Source: Acidobacteriota bacterium (GTDB lineage Bacteria > Acidobacteriota > Terriglobia > Bryobacterales > Bryobacteraceae). From it: DNA of 9,313 nt. Of the stretch, positions 1-6,707 are shown one piece after another. Each line of letters opens with the position of its first letter. Positions within the stretch are counted from its first letter, which is position 1. The stretch lies in NCBI GenBank assembly GCA_026394095.1, contig JAPKYY010000943.1, positions 1 through 9,313 of the forward strand, in the 5' to 3' direction. Position numbers and translations under genes: made by a program. The notes beneath the pieces were generated by a model that worked only from the letters and a program-made list of their open reading frames with translations, was not told the origin of the DNA and searched no databases.

Positions 1-402
1 ATCGAATCTCTTTTGGCTGAGGGCGAGCCGTTTTTGCTTGCGGGCCATTCGATGGGTGGTGGCCTTGCGTTTGAAGTCGCACGGGAGTTGCGAAGGCGTG
101 GAAAACGGCTACCGGAAGGCTTGCTAGTCAGCAGTTGTACAGGGCCCAAGGCCCGTCAGAACTCTACGCCTACGGCAGTAGAAGCCGACCGAAAGATGTT
201 TCAAGCCCACGTTTATTTGAATGAGGCACCACTGGCAATCCCGATTACGGCGTTGGGTGGGAGCGACGAAGACCTAAAGATCGAAGCCTGGGCAAACGAA
301 ACTTCTTCGACGTTTAAAATGCACCGCGAAGCTGGCGGGCACTTCTGGATTTGGGCTCACCCGGCAACGTTTGCCGCCGAACTCAAAGACCTGCTGCCTT
401 AA
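1..402 (+). CDS. Type II thioesterase (NRPS/PKS-associated), 5' end missing
   Basis: Only the last 133 residues are in the window; the reading frame is open from base 1. This is an alpha/beta-hydrolase thioesterase of the GrsT/SrfA-TEII kind, which removes wrong or stalled acyl groups from carrier-protein arms in nonribosomal peptide or polyketide synthesis. Seen: nucleophile elbow GHSMGG with Ser at visible residue 17; the late-strand block PITALGGSDED, with the candidate catalytic Asp at 89 or 91; and the C-terminal GGHFWIW with the catalytic His at 114. The segment between Ser and Asp is about 72 residues, roughly 30 shorter than I recall for SrfA-TEII, so the helical lid looks reduced. 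It could instead be the terminal TE domain of a larger synthetase, because the upstream part is missing. The stop TAA overlaps the end of the convergent DUF2252 gene by 20 bp. The fold is clear; free-standing versus fused is not. Confidence 0.8.
   Translation: MESLLAEGEPFLLAGHSMGGGLAFEVARELRRRGKRLPEGLLVSSCTGPKARQNSTPTAVEADRKMFQAHVYLNEAPLAIPITALGGSDEDLKIEAWANETSSTFKMHREAGGHFWIWAHPATFAAELKDLLP
362..376. terminator. Hairpin near the DUF2252 3' end, weak terminator candidate
   Basis: A perfect 6-bp inverted repeat (CGGCAA / TTGCCG) with a 3-nt loop lies inside the thioesterase coding sequence, 7 bases past the DUF2252 stop on the minus strand. No run of U follows it in either direction, so it lacks the second half of an intrinsic terminator. 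It may simply be a coding-sequence palindrome. It is recorded because no other termination signal is visible at this convergent overlap. Confidence 0.2.
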
Positions 403-1456
403 ATTCCTCGTATTGATTCACGACCAGATCTGCGTGGTGTCTGGCCAATTCGAGCACTGCTTTACGCCATGCGTGCTCTTTGCCGAAGGCAATCAGGTCA
501 TCAATGGTTGCCGAACCCTGGCGCCCACCTGAGCGCAATTGAGACCAAGCCATGACACTTGCCTCTGTGCGCAGGAGCGGCCCGATCGCGGCAACGCTTT
601 CGAGCCGGATTCTATCTTCGCGGGGAACGAGTTCCCGGAGAACATAAGACTTTCCAGCAAGCTCTACGGGGTGCAGGAATGCAGGCGAGATGGCTTGCAT
701 CCGGCGCTGTATCTCGACGATGCGGTGAGCTTCCGATGGCCACTCCGGTTGCGGATGATGAGTAGCTAGAATGCTCGGACGAGCCTCCTTCAAATCCAGC
801 AGATAGTCATCTTCAACCAGGATGATAAATCGGGAAACACCAAGGCTGCCGTTGCCGGCAATCCGTCTTCCGGCACTGACAAGCCGGCTGAAGCGGGACT
901 TCAGTAAATCCAACTCGCCATCCTGAAGAGGGAGGGCGAAACGGCCGTCGGTACGGATTTCGCGTGATCGTTTCTTCAAAACTGTGCGATGGTCTAACTG
1001 GGCTTTGCGGGAACGGCCTTTGAGCGAATAAACCAGCTTGCGCACGCTGCCCGAGGATGTTGCGCGTTCTACCCACCGAGACTTGCCCGTCGCTAGCTCT
1101 GCAGCATAGTCGTCGAGAAAAAACTCAGGGTTCGCTTGTACGCCTGCAACCAGAATTCCAGTAAGCATGCGCACCAATTCCCATGTGGCAGGGGCCAGGG
1201 CTGATTCGTCGAAGTCGTTGTAATCGAAATAAACGAGACGATTGTCTCCTTTGTAGACGCCAAAGTTTTCGATGTGAGCATCGCCGGAGACCCAGACCAG
1301 CGGGGCCGGAGGCGGGTCAACAAGATCTTCGTAAAAGAGATGAGCTGTACCCCGGAAGAAGGCACAAGGGGAGGTGCCGAGCAGCTTGTACTTCATCGCC
1401 AGGCGCTCGGGGTCACGCCCCTTATGGAAGTCGAGGATGCGCTCGACTGTGTTCAT
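383..1456 (-). CDS. DUF2252 family protein, phosphotransferase-like
   Basis: This 357-aa protein belongs to the DUF2252 family, whose function is not established. Family blocks seen: SPCAFFRGTA near residues 29-38, GDAHIENFG at 58-66, FDYNDFDES at 77-85, GSLG at 203-206, LDLKEARPS at 220-228, YVLRELVP at 271-278, and the MAWSQLRSG block at 302-310. The GDxHxxN block followed by a D-x-x-D-x-D block resembles the catalytic (Brenner-like) loop and metal-binding Asp of aminoglycoside-phosphotransferase/protein-kinase-like folds. A small-molecule or protein kinase role is therefore an inference. No signal peptide or membrane segment is seen; it is probably cytoplasmic. The ATG shares one base with the upstream FAH stop (TGATG), and AAGG sits 7 nt before the start, so translation is probably coupled. 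It is last in a three-gene operon, and its 3' end overlaps the convergent thioesterase gene by 20 bp. Family call strong, function unknown. Confidence 0.88.
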   Translation of the reverse strand: MNTVERILDFHKGRDPERLAMKYKLLGTSPCAFFRGTAHLFYEDLVDPPPAPLVWVSGDAHIENFGVYKGDNRLVYFDYNDFDESALAPATWELVRMLTGILVAGVQANPEFFLDDYAAELATGKSRWVERATSSGSVRKLVYSLKGRSRKAQLDHRTVLKKRSREIRTDGRFALPLQDGELDLLKSRFSRLVSAGRRIAGNGSLGVSRFIILVEDDYLLDLKEARPSILATHHPQPEWPSEAHRIVEIQRRMQAISPAFLHPVELAGKSYVLRELVPREDRIRLESVAAIGPLLRTEASVMAWSQLRSGGRQGSATIDDLIAFGKEHAWRKAVLELARHHADLVVNQYEEFKAAGL

Positions 1457-2274
1457 CAGCTCGCCTTGATTGGGTTTCGCAAGAGGCCGATGCCTTCGAT
1501 TTCTACTTCAACTGAATCACCTGCAACCATTCTTTTGGTTGAGCCTGGGGTGCCAGTATAGATAACGTCGCCTGGTGCGAGCGTCACGTACTTTGAGATG
1601 TAGCTGACGATGGTGGGGCAATCAAAGAGTAGATCGCTGGTGAACTGCTTCTGCACCACCTCTTTGTTGAGACGAGTCTGAAGCAGAGCCTTGTCGTATG
1701 CAGCGCCCTTAACCAGCATCGGGCCGAGGGGCCCGAAGGTGTCGCTGCCTTTGGCACGCCACCACTGCAAGTCTTTTTGAGGGCCGTTCTGCCAGTCGCG
1801 CTCGGAAACGTCGTTGCCGCAGGTTACACCGAAGATGGCAGCCTTGGCCTGTTCGATCGTGAGGTTGCGGCCTCCGGTGGCCATTACAAGCACAAGCTCG
1901 CCTTCGTAGTGGACATTCTTCGCGCCAGCCGGGATCACGATTGGCTCGCCTGGAGCAATCAGACAAGTTGTTGGCTTGTAGAAAATCTCCGGCTCTTTGG
2001 GCACGGTGCGGGTGCCGATGTGGCTCTTGTAGTTCAGGCCGACGGCAAGTACTTTTGGAGGATCTGCAGGGGCAAGCAAAGTGATGTTCTTTAGTTGCTT
2101 TTTGCCCCCAAGCGGCTTGCCTCCCAGGTATGGAGCATTGCTGAGCGGGATAACTTGTTCGCCATCCACACGGCCCCAGGAAATACGGGCTCCGTTTTGA
2201 AAGCGAACGAATTTCTCGATCGCGGAAGGGGCCGCCGCGGCGGCCATCATGGTGATGCTTTGTCTACGAGTCAT
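1456..2274 (-). CDS. Fumarylacetoacetate hydrolase (FAH) family protein, Tat-like N-terminus
   Basis: This 272-aa protein has the C-terminal FAH catalytic fold found in enzymes that hydrolyse, decarboxylate or isomerise beta-diketo acids, including FAHD1-type acylpyruvases and 2-hydroxyhepta-2,4-diene-1,7-dioate isomerases. Seen: a small N-terminal domain (about 20-66), then LAVGLNYKSH (76-85), the metal-binding pair in HYEGEL (E124 and E126), NDVSERDWQ with D155 as third metal ligand, KGSDTFGPLGP (175-185), and TPG near the C-terminus (VIYTGTPGS). All expected divalent-metal ligands are present, so it should be active; the substrate cannot be told. Residues 2-18 (TRRQS, then an Ala-rich run) resemble a short twin-arginine signal, unusual for this normally cytosolic family. 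Internal Met9/Met10 are alternative starts. The chosen start makes an ATGA overlap with the upstream peptidase stop, which favours it. Middle gene of the operon. Confidence 0.88.
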   Translation of the reverse strand: MTRRQSITMMAAAAAPSAIEKFVRFQNGARISWGRVDGEQVIPLSNAPYLGGKPLGGKKQLKNITLLAPADPPKVLAVGLNYKSHIGTRTVPKEPEIFYKPTTCLIAPGEPIVIPAGAKNVHYEGELVLVMATGGRNLTIEQAKAAIFGVTCGNDVSERDWQNGPQKDLQWWRAKGSDTFGPLGPMLVKGAAYDKALLQTRLNKEVVQKQFTSDLLFDCPTIVSYISKYVTLAPGDVIYTGTPGSTKRMVAGDSVEVEIEGIGLLRNPIKAS

Positions 2275-4751
2275 TGGATTTTCTCTGCGCTGGCAAGGTA
2301 GAGTGCGTTGAGCACAAGCTTAAAGGTACCGTAGGGTTGGCCACGGAATTGAGGACGGAAACCATAAAGTAAAACGCTGCCTTTTCCCATGCGGGCCTCG
2401 ACAGCAATCGGTTTGCCAAGAACCAAACGTTCGCCGGAAAGCCAGCCGGAAGCGAGCAGGTCTTTGCTGGCGTATCGGGCGATGACTTTGACTTCGCGGT
2501 TGCCCGTGTTGGCTTCTTTGAGAAGAGTGGATTCAAAGGCCTGGCCGCCGGTGGTCATGGCGATCGCCTCGGCAGCCATCCCAAAGGCTACTGGATGCTT
2601 GGTGTCAACATTGATACGGATGAGTGAGCCGGGTGCGTAGAATGCATTCGGATTGACGTCTTCGTCTCGAGCAGAGGGAGGGCTCAGCAATCCGCGGACG
2701 CCGATATCGAAGCTCTGGATGGGAAGCTGTGTGGCGGTATCGAAGGCAAGCAGGGTACCGCCGGCTTTGACGAAATCTTCGAGGGCCAGAAGGCCTTTGT
2801 TGCCAATGCCGCCGGTGAATTCCGGCCGCTGCTGGCCTTCACTGCGATTGCCTGCCTCGCCTGCCCGCGTGCCGTGAAGAATGCTCTGAGCCGCTTGCTG
2901 TGTGAGCAGAATGGCATCATAGCGAGACTTCAGATTGCCCTTCTGAATTTCGTCGTTCTTGAGTGCAGTGTAGGGAATCTGGAAGTTCTCCATCAGCCAC
3001 ATGGTCCAGCCGTCATCCATGTTGGCAGTGTGAGGTTCGTAGATGGCGACTCGCGGCGTTTTCAGTTTGTAGGTGGCACCATTCTGGGTTGTTGACATGT
3101 CACCGGTGGAAGACCAAAAGACGGGACTGCCCTGTTTGAGGGTGGATGCAATTTTGAGGAAGCTGGCGGAGTCAGAATGGCTCCAGGTCGCCTCGGGATA
3201 TTGGACCTTTTCCACTTTGCTCAAGGTGGCGGCCTGCGGGAGTGGGTTGTCCAGCTTGTCGACGTCGACACCCATTTGATATCGAAGCGTCCAGCCCGCA
3301 AGATCATAGGGCCGCTTGGTAGGGCCGGTCTGGCCGGAACGGAGCTCCGGATAACTCTGCGGTTCCATCAGATCGACCAGATAGCCACGAAAGGCCTGCT
3401 GGGCTTTGAGGACATAACTTCCCTCCGGGTAGGTCTGGAAGTTGTGGGTAATGGTTTGATTGAGGCGGTGCACCTCAATACCGGCTTGCTGGAGCCGCTC
3501 CACAAGCCCTGCGGCAGCATGAGGGTCACGCTGCGAGGCCGGAACAATGTAGCCATAAAACGATTTATCTTCGATGTTCTGGTGAGCCAGTTCCCAGGCT
3601 TTCATGAGGAAGTGGTGGCTGCGCAGGGCGGCGAGGTCCATGATGCCCCAGTCGGCGGTGAGCATGTAATCCATTGCGTCACGCAAGGCCCAGCGGCCAC
3701 CCTGCCAGGGGAGCGGATAGAAGACAGTGGGGAATTTGGTGGGGATGCCGTTGGGGAAGCGCTCACCCAGCTCGGCCGGCTTGTAGTCGTGCGGTGTCGC
3801 GTAGCCAAAGCCTGCGGTTTCGGTGAGGATGCCGTGCATGTTGTGGAAAGCAGGTACGGTGCGGAGTCCGCCGTTCCACCAGGCGTCAAAGCCCATGTAG
3901 GAGACCACTCCCGGTTTGTTCTCTCGCAGGAAGCGCTCACGCATGGCCGTGCCGATCAGGTTGATGCCTTCCATTACCGAGCTCGGAATGTTGGGGTTGA
4001 GCGGTTCGGCGTAGGGAGGAATGAAGATGCGCGCAGGGTATGGAGCGATCTGGTGTTGGTTATAGACGATTTGAGGGAAGAATTCCTGAAAGAGCTGTCT
4101 GGTGAGGTTGCGTGTCTCTGGGAGATTGAGCATGAACCAGTCGCGGTTGTTATCGTGACCGGCGTGCTTCTGGTAGAGGAATGGAATTGGTGCCATCTCG
4201 TAGGGCGTGCCAACGTTCTTGCGGTACCAATGGCTCACCATGGTCATGCCGTCGGGGTTTGTGCAGGGCACCTGAACGAGGATGACTTTGTCGCGGATGC
4301 GACGGGTCTCTTCAGATTCTTCGGTAATGAACTTGTAGGCAAGATCAGGAGCATGCTGGGCCGGAGCCACTTCGGTTGCGTGCATGGAGGAATCGATCCA
4401 GACGAAGACCTTACCTTCTTTTGCAAAAGTTTCGGCTTCGGCTTTGGTCGCCTGCCCTAAAGCCATCTTGCGGTTCATCTCCTTGTACTTGTCGATGTTG
4501 CGGAGATTTTCTTCGCTCGAAAGCAGGGCGAGGTAGTGGGGGCGGCCTTCGCTGGTCTTGCCGATCTCGATCAGCTTGATGCGCTCGGAAGACTTGGCAA
4601 GTGCCTGGAAGTACTTCGAGAGCTCCTCGTAGTCCATCAGTTTGAAGTCGGTACCTGGCTTGTAGCCAAGAATCTCTTCGGGTCTGGGCGGAGCGGCCAT
4701 CGCGAGGGAAAGCACGCTTGTCACGAAAACGAAAAACAGTCTGAGCAACAT
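2271..4751 (-). CDS. Secreted M14-family zinc carboxypeptidase-like protein
   Basis: This 826-aa protein is a predicted exported zinc metallopeptidase. Residues 1-19 form a typical Sec signal (MLLR, hydrophobic core, AMA-A cleavage site). The M14 domain spans about 35-390: zinc ligands H124 and E127 in the HATE motif, H233 in YNQHQ, NPDG at 165-168, NNRDW at 201-205 (substrate-binding region), and candidate general base E311 in LTETAG. Active-site spacing fits M14, so it should be catalytically competent. The C-terminal half is long for a carboxypeptidase. Residues about 565-825 look like a class-I glutamine-amidotransferase/ThuA-like Rossmann module (RVAIYEP, YDAILL, GGTLLAFDTAT, GKGSVLLYGFRP) of unknown role. 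It heads a minus-strand operon. Its stop overlaps the FAH start by 4 bp (ATGA), and its start is 10 bp from the divergent aguB start. Substrate unknown; peptide or cell-wall-peptide trimming in the envelope is plausible. Confidence 0.88.
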   Translation of the reverse strand: MLLRLFFVFVTSVLSLAMAAPPRPEEILGYKPGTDFKLMDYEELSKYFQALAKSSERIKLIEIGKTSEGRPHYLALLSSEENLRNIDKYKEMNRKMALGQATKAEAETFAKEGKVFVWIDSSMHATEVAPAQHAPDLAYKFITEESEETRRIRDKVILVQVPCTNPDGMTMVSHWYRKNVGTPYEMAPIPFLYQKHAGHDNNRDWFMLNLPETRNLTRQLFQEFFPQIVYNQHQIAPYPARIFIPPYAEPLNPNIPSSVMEGINLIGTAMRERFLRENKPGVVSYMGFDAWWNGGLRTVPAFHNMHGILTETAGFGYATPHDYKPAELGERFPNGIPTKFPTVFYPLPWQGGRWALRDAMDYMLTADWGIMDLAALRSHHFLMKAWELAHQNIEDKSFYGYIVPASQRDPHAAAGLVERLQQAGIEVHRLNQTITHNFQTYPEGSYVLKAQQAFRGYLVDLMEPQSYPELRSGQTGPTKRPYDLAGWTLRYQMGVDVDKLDNPLPQAATLSKVEKVQYPEATWSHSDSASFLKIASTLKQGSPVFWSSTGDMSTTQNGATYKLKTPRVAIYEPHTANMDDGWTMWLMENFQIPYTALKNDEIQKGNLKSRYDAILLTQQAAQSILHGTRAGEAGNRSEGQQRPEFTGGIGNKGLLALEDFVKAGGTLLAFDTATQLPIQSFDIGVRGLLSPPSARDEDVNPNAFYAPGSLIRINVDTKHPVAFGMAAEAIAMTTGGQAFESTLLKEANTGNREVKVIARYASKDLLASGWLSGERLVLGKPIAVEARMGKGSVLLYGFRPQFRGQPYGTFKLVLNALYLASAEKIQ

Positions 4752-4773
4752 AGAAGCGATAATGATATCAACG
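4752..4773. promoter_or_regulatory. Divergent start region between M14 gene and aguB
   Basis: Only 10 bp separate the two start codons (22 bp if aguB begins at its second ATG, 4774). The plus strand carries GATAAT at 4758-4763 and the minus strand TATCAT just beside it, each 4-5 matches to a -10 box. Neither has a good -35 at the right distance. If used, transcripts would start almost at the start codons (leaderless or nearly so); otherwise the promoters lie inside the opposite coding sequence. A weak Shine-Dalgarno-like AGAAG (4752-4756) precedes the first aguB ATG by 5 nt. Low confidence in the exact boxes; the compactness itself is certain if the start calls hold. Confidence 0.3.
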
Positions 4774-5658
4774 ATGGCAAGCTTGAAGCCCTTCCGTGTC
4801 GGACTGGTTCAGACCTCCTGCACGACCGACCCCCAAGAAAACTTAGATAAAGCGATTGTGAAGATTCGCGAAGCAGCAGCAGCTGGAGGCCAGATTATCT
4901 GTCTCCAGGAGCTGTTTCGGAGTCAGTATTTCTGTCGCGAAGAGGAGGCGGATCTCTTTGATCTGGCCGAAGAAATCCCGGGCCCTTCGACGCAGGAGAT
5001 TGGCAAGATTGCCAAGGAACTGGGCGTTGTCGTAGTGGCCAGCCTCTTTGAGAAGAGGGCAACCGGGCTCTATCACAACACTGCGGCGATCATTGGTGCG
5101 GACGGTTCGCTACAAGGGATTTTCCGCAAGATGCATATCCCGGACGACCCGCTCTTCTATGAGAAGTTTTACTTTACCCCTGGCGATCTTGGGTTTCTGA
5201 ACTTCGATACGGCCTTTGGCCGGATAGGTGTGCTGGTGTGTTGGGATCAGTGGTATCCGGAGGCGGCTCGGCTGACGGCGATGCAGGGAGCGAACGTGCT
5301 GTTCTACCCAACGGCTATTGGCTGGCATCCCCACGAGAAAGAACAATACGGCCCATCACAACTTGATGCCTGGCGGACAATCCAACGTTCTCATGCCATC
5401 GCCAACGGCATCTATGTTTGTGCAGTAAACCGGGTTGGATTTGAAGGTACGCCCGATTCGGGTCTTGAGTTCTGGGGCAATTCCTTTGTGTCCGATCCGT
5501 TCGGGGTTGTTCTAGCCGAGGCTTCACACGACAAGGAAGAAAATCTGATTGTCGAATGTGATCCGGCCCGGATGGAAGAGGTACGGCGCAACTGGCCCTT
5601 CTTCCGCGACCGGCGCATCGACCATTACGGCGGCTTGACCCAGAGGTGGGCCAAGTAA
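4762..5658 (+). CDS. aguB: N-carbamoylputrescine amidase (nitrilase superfamily)
   Basis: AguB hydrolyses N-carbamoylputrescine to putrescine, CO2 and ammonia, the second step of the agmatine deiminase route; it is cytosolic. The 298-aa length fits the family. The nitrilase triad is visible: E50 in CLQELF, K123 in RKMHIPDDP, C160 in LVCWDQWYPEAARL. A second conserved Glu (E134) lies in FYEKFYFTPGD. CLQELFRSQYFC, KMHIPDDP and CWDQWYPE together are characteristic of the plant/bacterial AguB clade rather than generic nitrilases. The ATG at 4762 has a weak AGAAG five nt upstream; the ATG at 4774 (MASLKPF) is equally possible and leaves a more typical short N-terminus. The stop TAA overlaps the aguA ATG (TAATG), so the two are co-translated. 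Its start faces the divergent M14 peptidase gene across 10 bp. Confidence 0.95.
   Translation: MISTMASLKPFRVGLVQTSCTTDPQENLDKAIVKIREAAAAGGQIICLQELFRSQYFCREEEADLFDLAEEIPGPSTQEIGKIAKELGVVVVASLFEKRATGLYHNTAAIIGADGSLQGIFRKMHIPDDPLFYEKFYFTPGDLGFLNFDTAFGRIGVLVCWDQWYPEAARLTAMQGANVLFYPTAIGWHPHEKEQYGPSQLDAWRTIQRSHAIANGIYVCAVNRVGFEGTPDSGLEFWGNSFVSDPFGVVLAEASHDKEENLIVECDPARMEEVRRNWPFFRDRRIDHYGGLTQRWAK
5643..5649 (+). promoter_or_regulatory. Ribosome binding site of aguA
   Basis: GAGGTGG lies inside the last codons of aguB, 8 nt before the ATG at 5658. It decides the start: the in-frame GTG at 5646 falls within this site and is therefore an unlikely start. Confidence 0.7.
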
Positions 5659-6689
5659 TGGCGCTAAGGATGCCGGCGGAGTGGGCTCCGCATGCTGCGA
5701 CCTGGCTGGGATGGCCACATGAGAAGTCAGACTGGCCTGGAAAGTTTGCTCCGATTCCCTGGCTTTATGGCGACATCGTGCGGCATCTTTCGCATGTCGA
5801 GCGGGTTCGGATTTTGGTTGAAAGCGAAGACGCACGCGAATCCGTCAGGAAAATTCTTAAGAAGTGCCACGTTGAGATGGCGGCAGTGGATTTCGTCGTT
5901 TGTCCGACAGACCGGAGTTGGGTTCGGGACACGATGGCCATTTTTGTTCACAATGGGCGGGGAAAGGTGGAGGCAACCGATTGGGAATTTAATGCCTGGG
6001 CCAAGTATCCGAATTTCTCACGTGACAATGCCGTGCCTCAATTTGCAGCCTCAGAGCTAGGCGTAAAGCGACACGAAGCGATCTGGAAGAAACGCAGGAT
6101 TGTGCTTGAAGGCGGCTCAATCGAAGTAAATGGCAAAGGCCTGATGTTGACTACGGAGGAATGTCTGCTTAGCGATGTACAGGCCAGGAACCCCGGGCTC
6201 GGCCGGCAGGAAATCGAAGCCATCTTTGCCAAGTACCTCGGAATTGAGAGGACTCTTTGGCTCAAGCACGGGATAGTAGGTGACGATACGCATGGGCACA
6301 TTGATGATCTTGCCCGATTTACCGATGAACAAACGATCGTGATTGTCGAAGAACGAGACAAGAGCGATGCCAATCACGAACCGCTCAAAGAGAATATCGC
6401 TCTGCTGAAGCAAATCGCCAAAGGCATGCGCGTGGTTAGTTTGCCAATGCCCGAGCCGGTCTGGTTCGATGGGCAACGCCTTCCGGCCAGCTACGCAAAT
6501 TTCTATGTGGCAAATAGCATTGTGCTGGCTCCGGTTTTCAACAACGCAAATGACCGGGAAGCTCTCAATACACTGGCAAAACTCTTTCCCACCAGAAGCA
6601 TCGTTCCGATCTATTGCCGGGATCTCGTGCTGGGCCTGGGAACGCTGCACTGCATGACGCAGCAAGAACCACTTACAATGAAGGTTTAG
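5658..6689 (+). CDS. aguA: Agmatine deiminase (agmatine iminohydrolase)
   Basis: AguA converts agmatine to N-carbamoylputrescine and ammonia, feeding AguB encoded just upstream. The 343-aa product matches the PAD_porph/agmatine-deiminase family along its length. Seen, numbered from the ATG at 5658: MPAEWAPHAATWLGWP at the N-terminus (residues 5-20), WVRDT with D91, EGGSIEVNGKG starting at 151, THGHIDDLARF with H214, and the catalytic Cys332 in TLHCMTQQEP. The last motif reads GLGTLHC where many members have GGGNIHC, a mild variation. The start at 5658 was chosen over the GTG at 5646 because of the TAATG overlap with aguB and a good Shine-Dalgarno 8 nt upstream. The order aguB-aguA, with overlapping codons, makes a compact agmatine-to-putrescine module. 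A small membrane-protein gene follows 18 bp after the stop. Confidence 0.94.
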   Translation: MALRMPAEWAPHAATWLGWPHEKSDWPGKFAPIPWLYGDIVRHLSHVERVRILVESEDARESVRKILKKCHVEMAAVDFVVCPTDRSWVRDTMAIFVHNGRGKVEATDWEFNAWAKYPNFSRDNAVPQFAASELGVKRHEAIWKKRRIVLEGGSIEVNGKGLMLTTEECLLSDVQARNPGLGRQEIEAIFAKYLGIERTLWLKHGIVGDDTHGHIDDLARFTDEQTIVIVEERDKSDANHEPLKENIALLKQIAKGMRVVSLPMPEPVWFDGQRLPASYANFYVANSIVLAPVFNNANDREALNTLAKLFPTRSIVPIYCRDLVLGLGTLHCMTQQEPLTMKV

Positions 6690-6694
6690 CTCGC

Positions 6695-6700
6695 AGGAAG
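6695..6700 (+). promoter_or_regulatory. Ribosome binding site for the small membrane protein, TTG start
   Basis: AGGAAG lies 7 nt upstream of the TTG at 6708 and is the best ribosome-binding sequence near this small gene. It supports the rarer TTG start over the ATG at 6744, which has only a purine-rich GAAGAAGAAG stretch 5 nt upstream. Confidence 0.5.
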
Positions 6701-6707
6701 TAAAAAG

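Noticed and set aside
429..454. CCAGA...TCTGG inverted repeat after the thioesterase stop, considered as its terminator
   Set aside because: Only 5 bp of stem around a long loop, no U-run, and it lies inside the DUF2252 coding sequence.
1183..1515. A 110-codon plus-strand frame across the FAH/DUF2252 junction
   Set aside because: It is antisense to two well supported genes, and its product is Arg-rich and low in structure, typical of a shadow frame.
3177..4460. A 427-codon open frame on the plus strand, opposite the M14 peptidase gene
   Set aside because: It is the mirror of a GC-biased gene. The minus-strand protein has a signal peptide and all M14 active-site residues, while the plus-strand product has no recognisable motif and no Shine-Dalgarno.
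5646..5657. An upstream GTG as alternative start of agmatine deiminase
   Set aside because: It lies within the ribosome-binding site that serves the ATG at 5658, and the family normally begins just before MPAEW.
6117..6665. A 182-codon minus-strand frame inside aguA
   Set aside because: aguA shows a full set of family motifs through this span; the antisense product has no domain signs.
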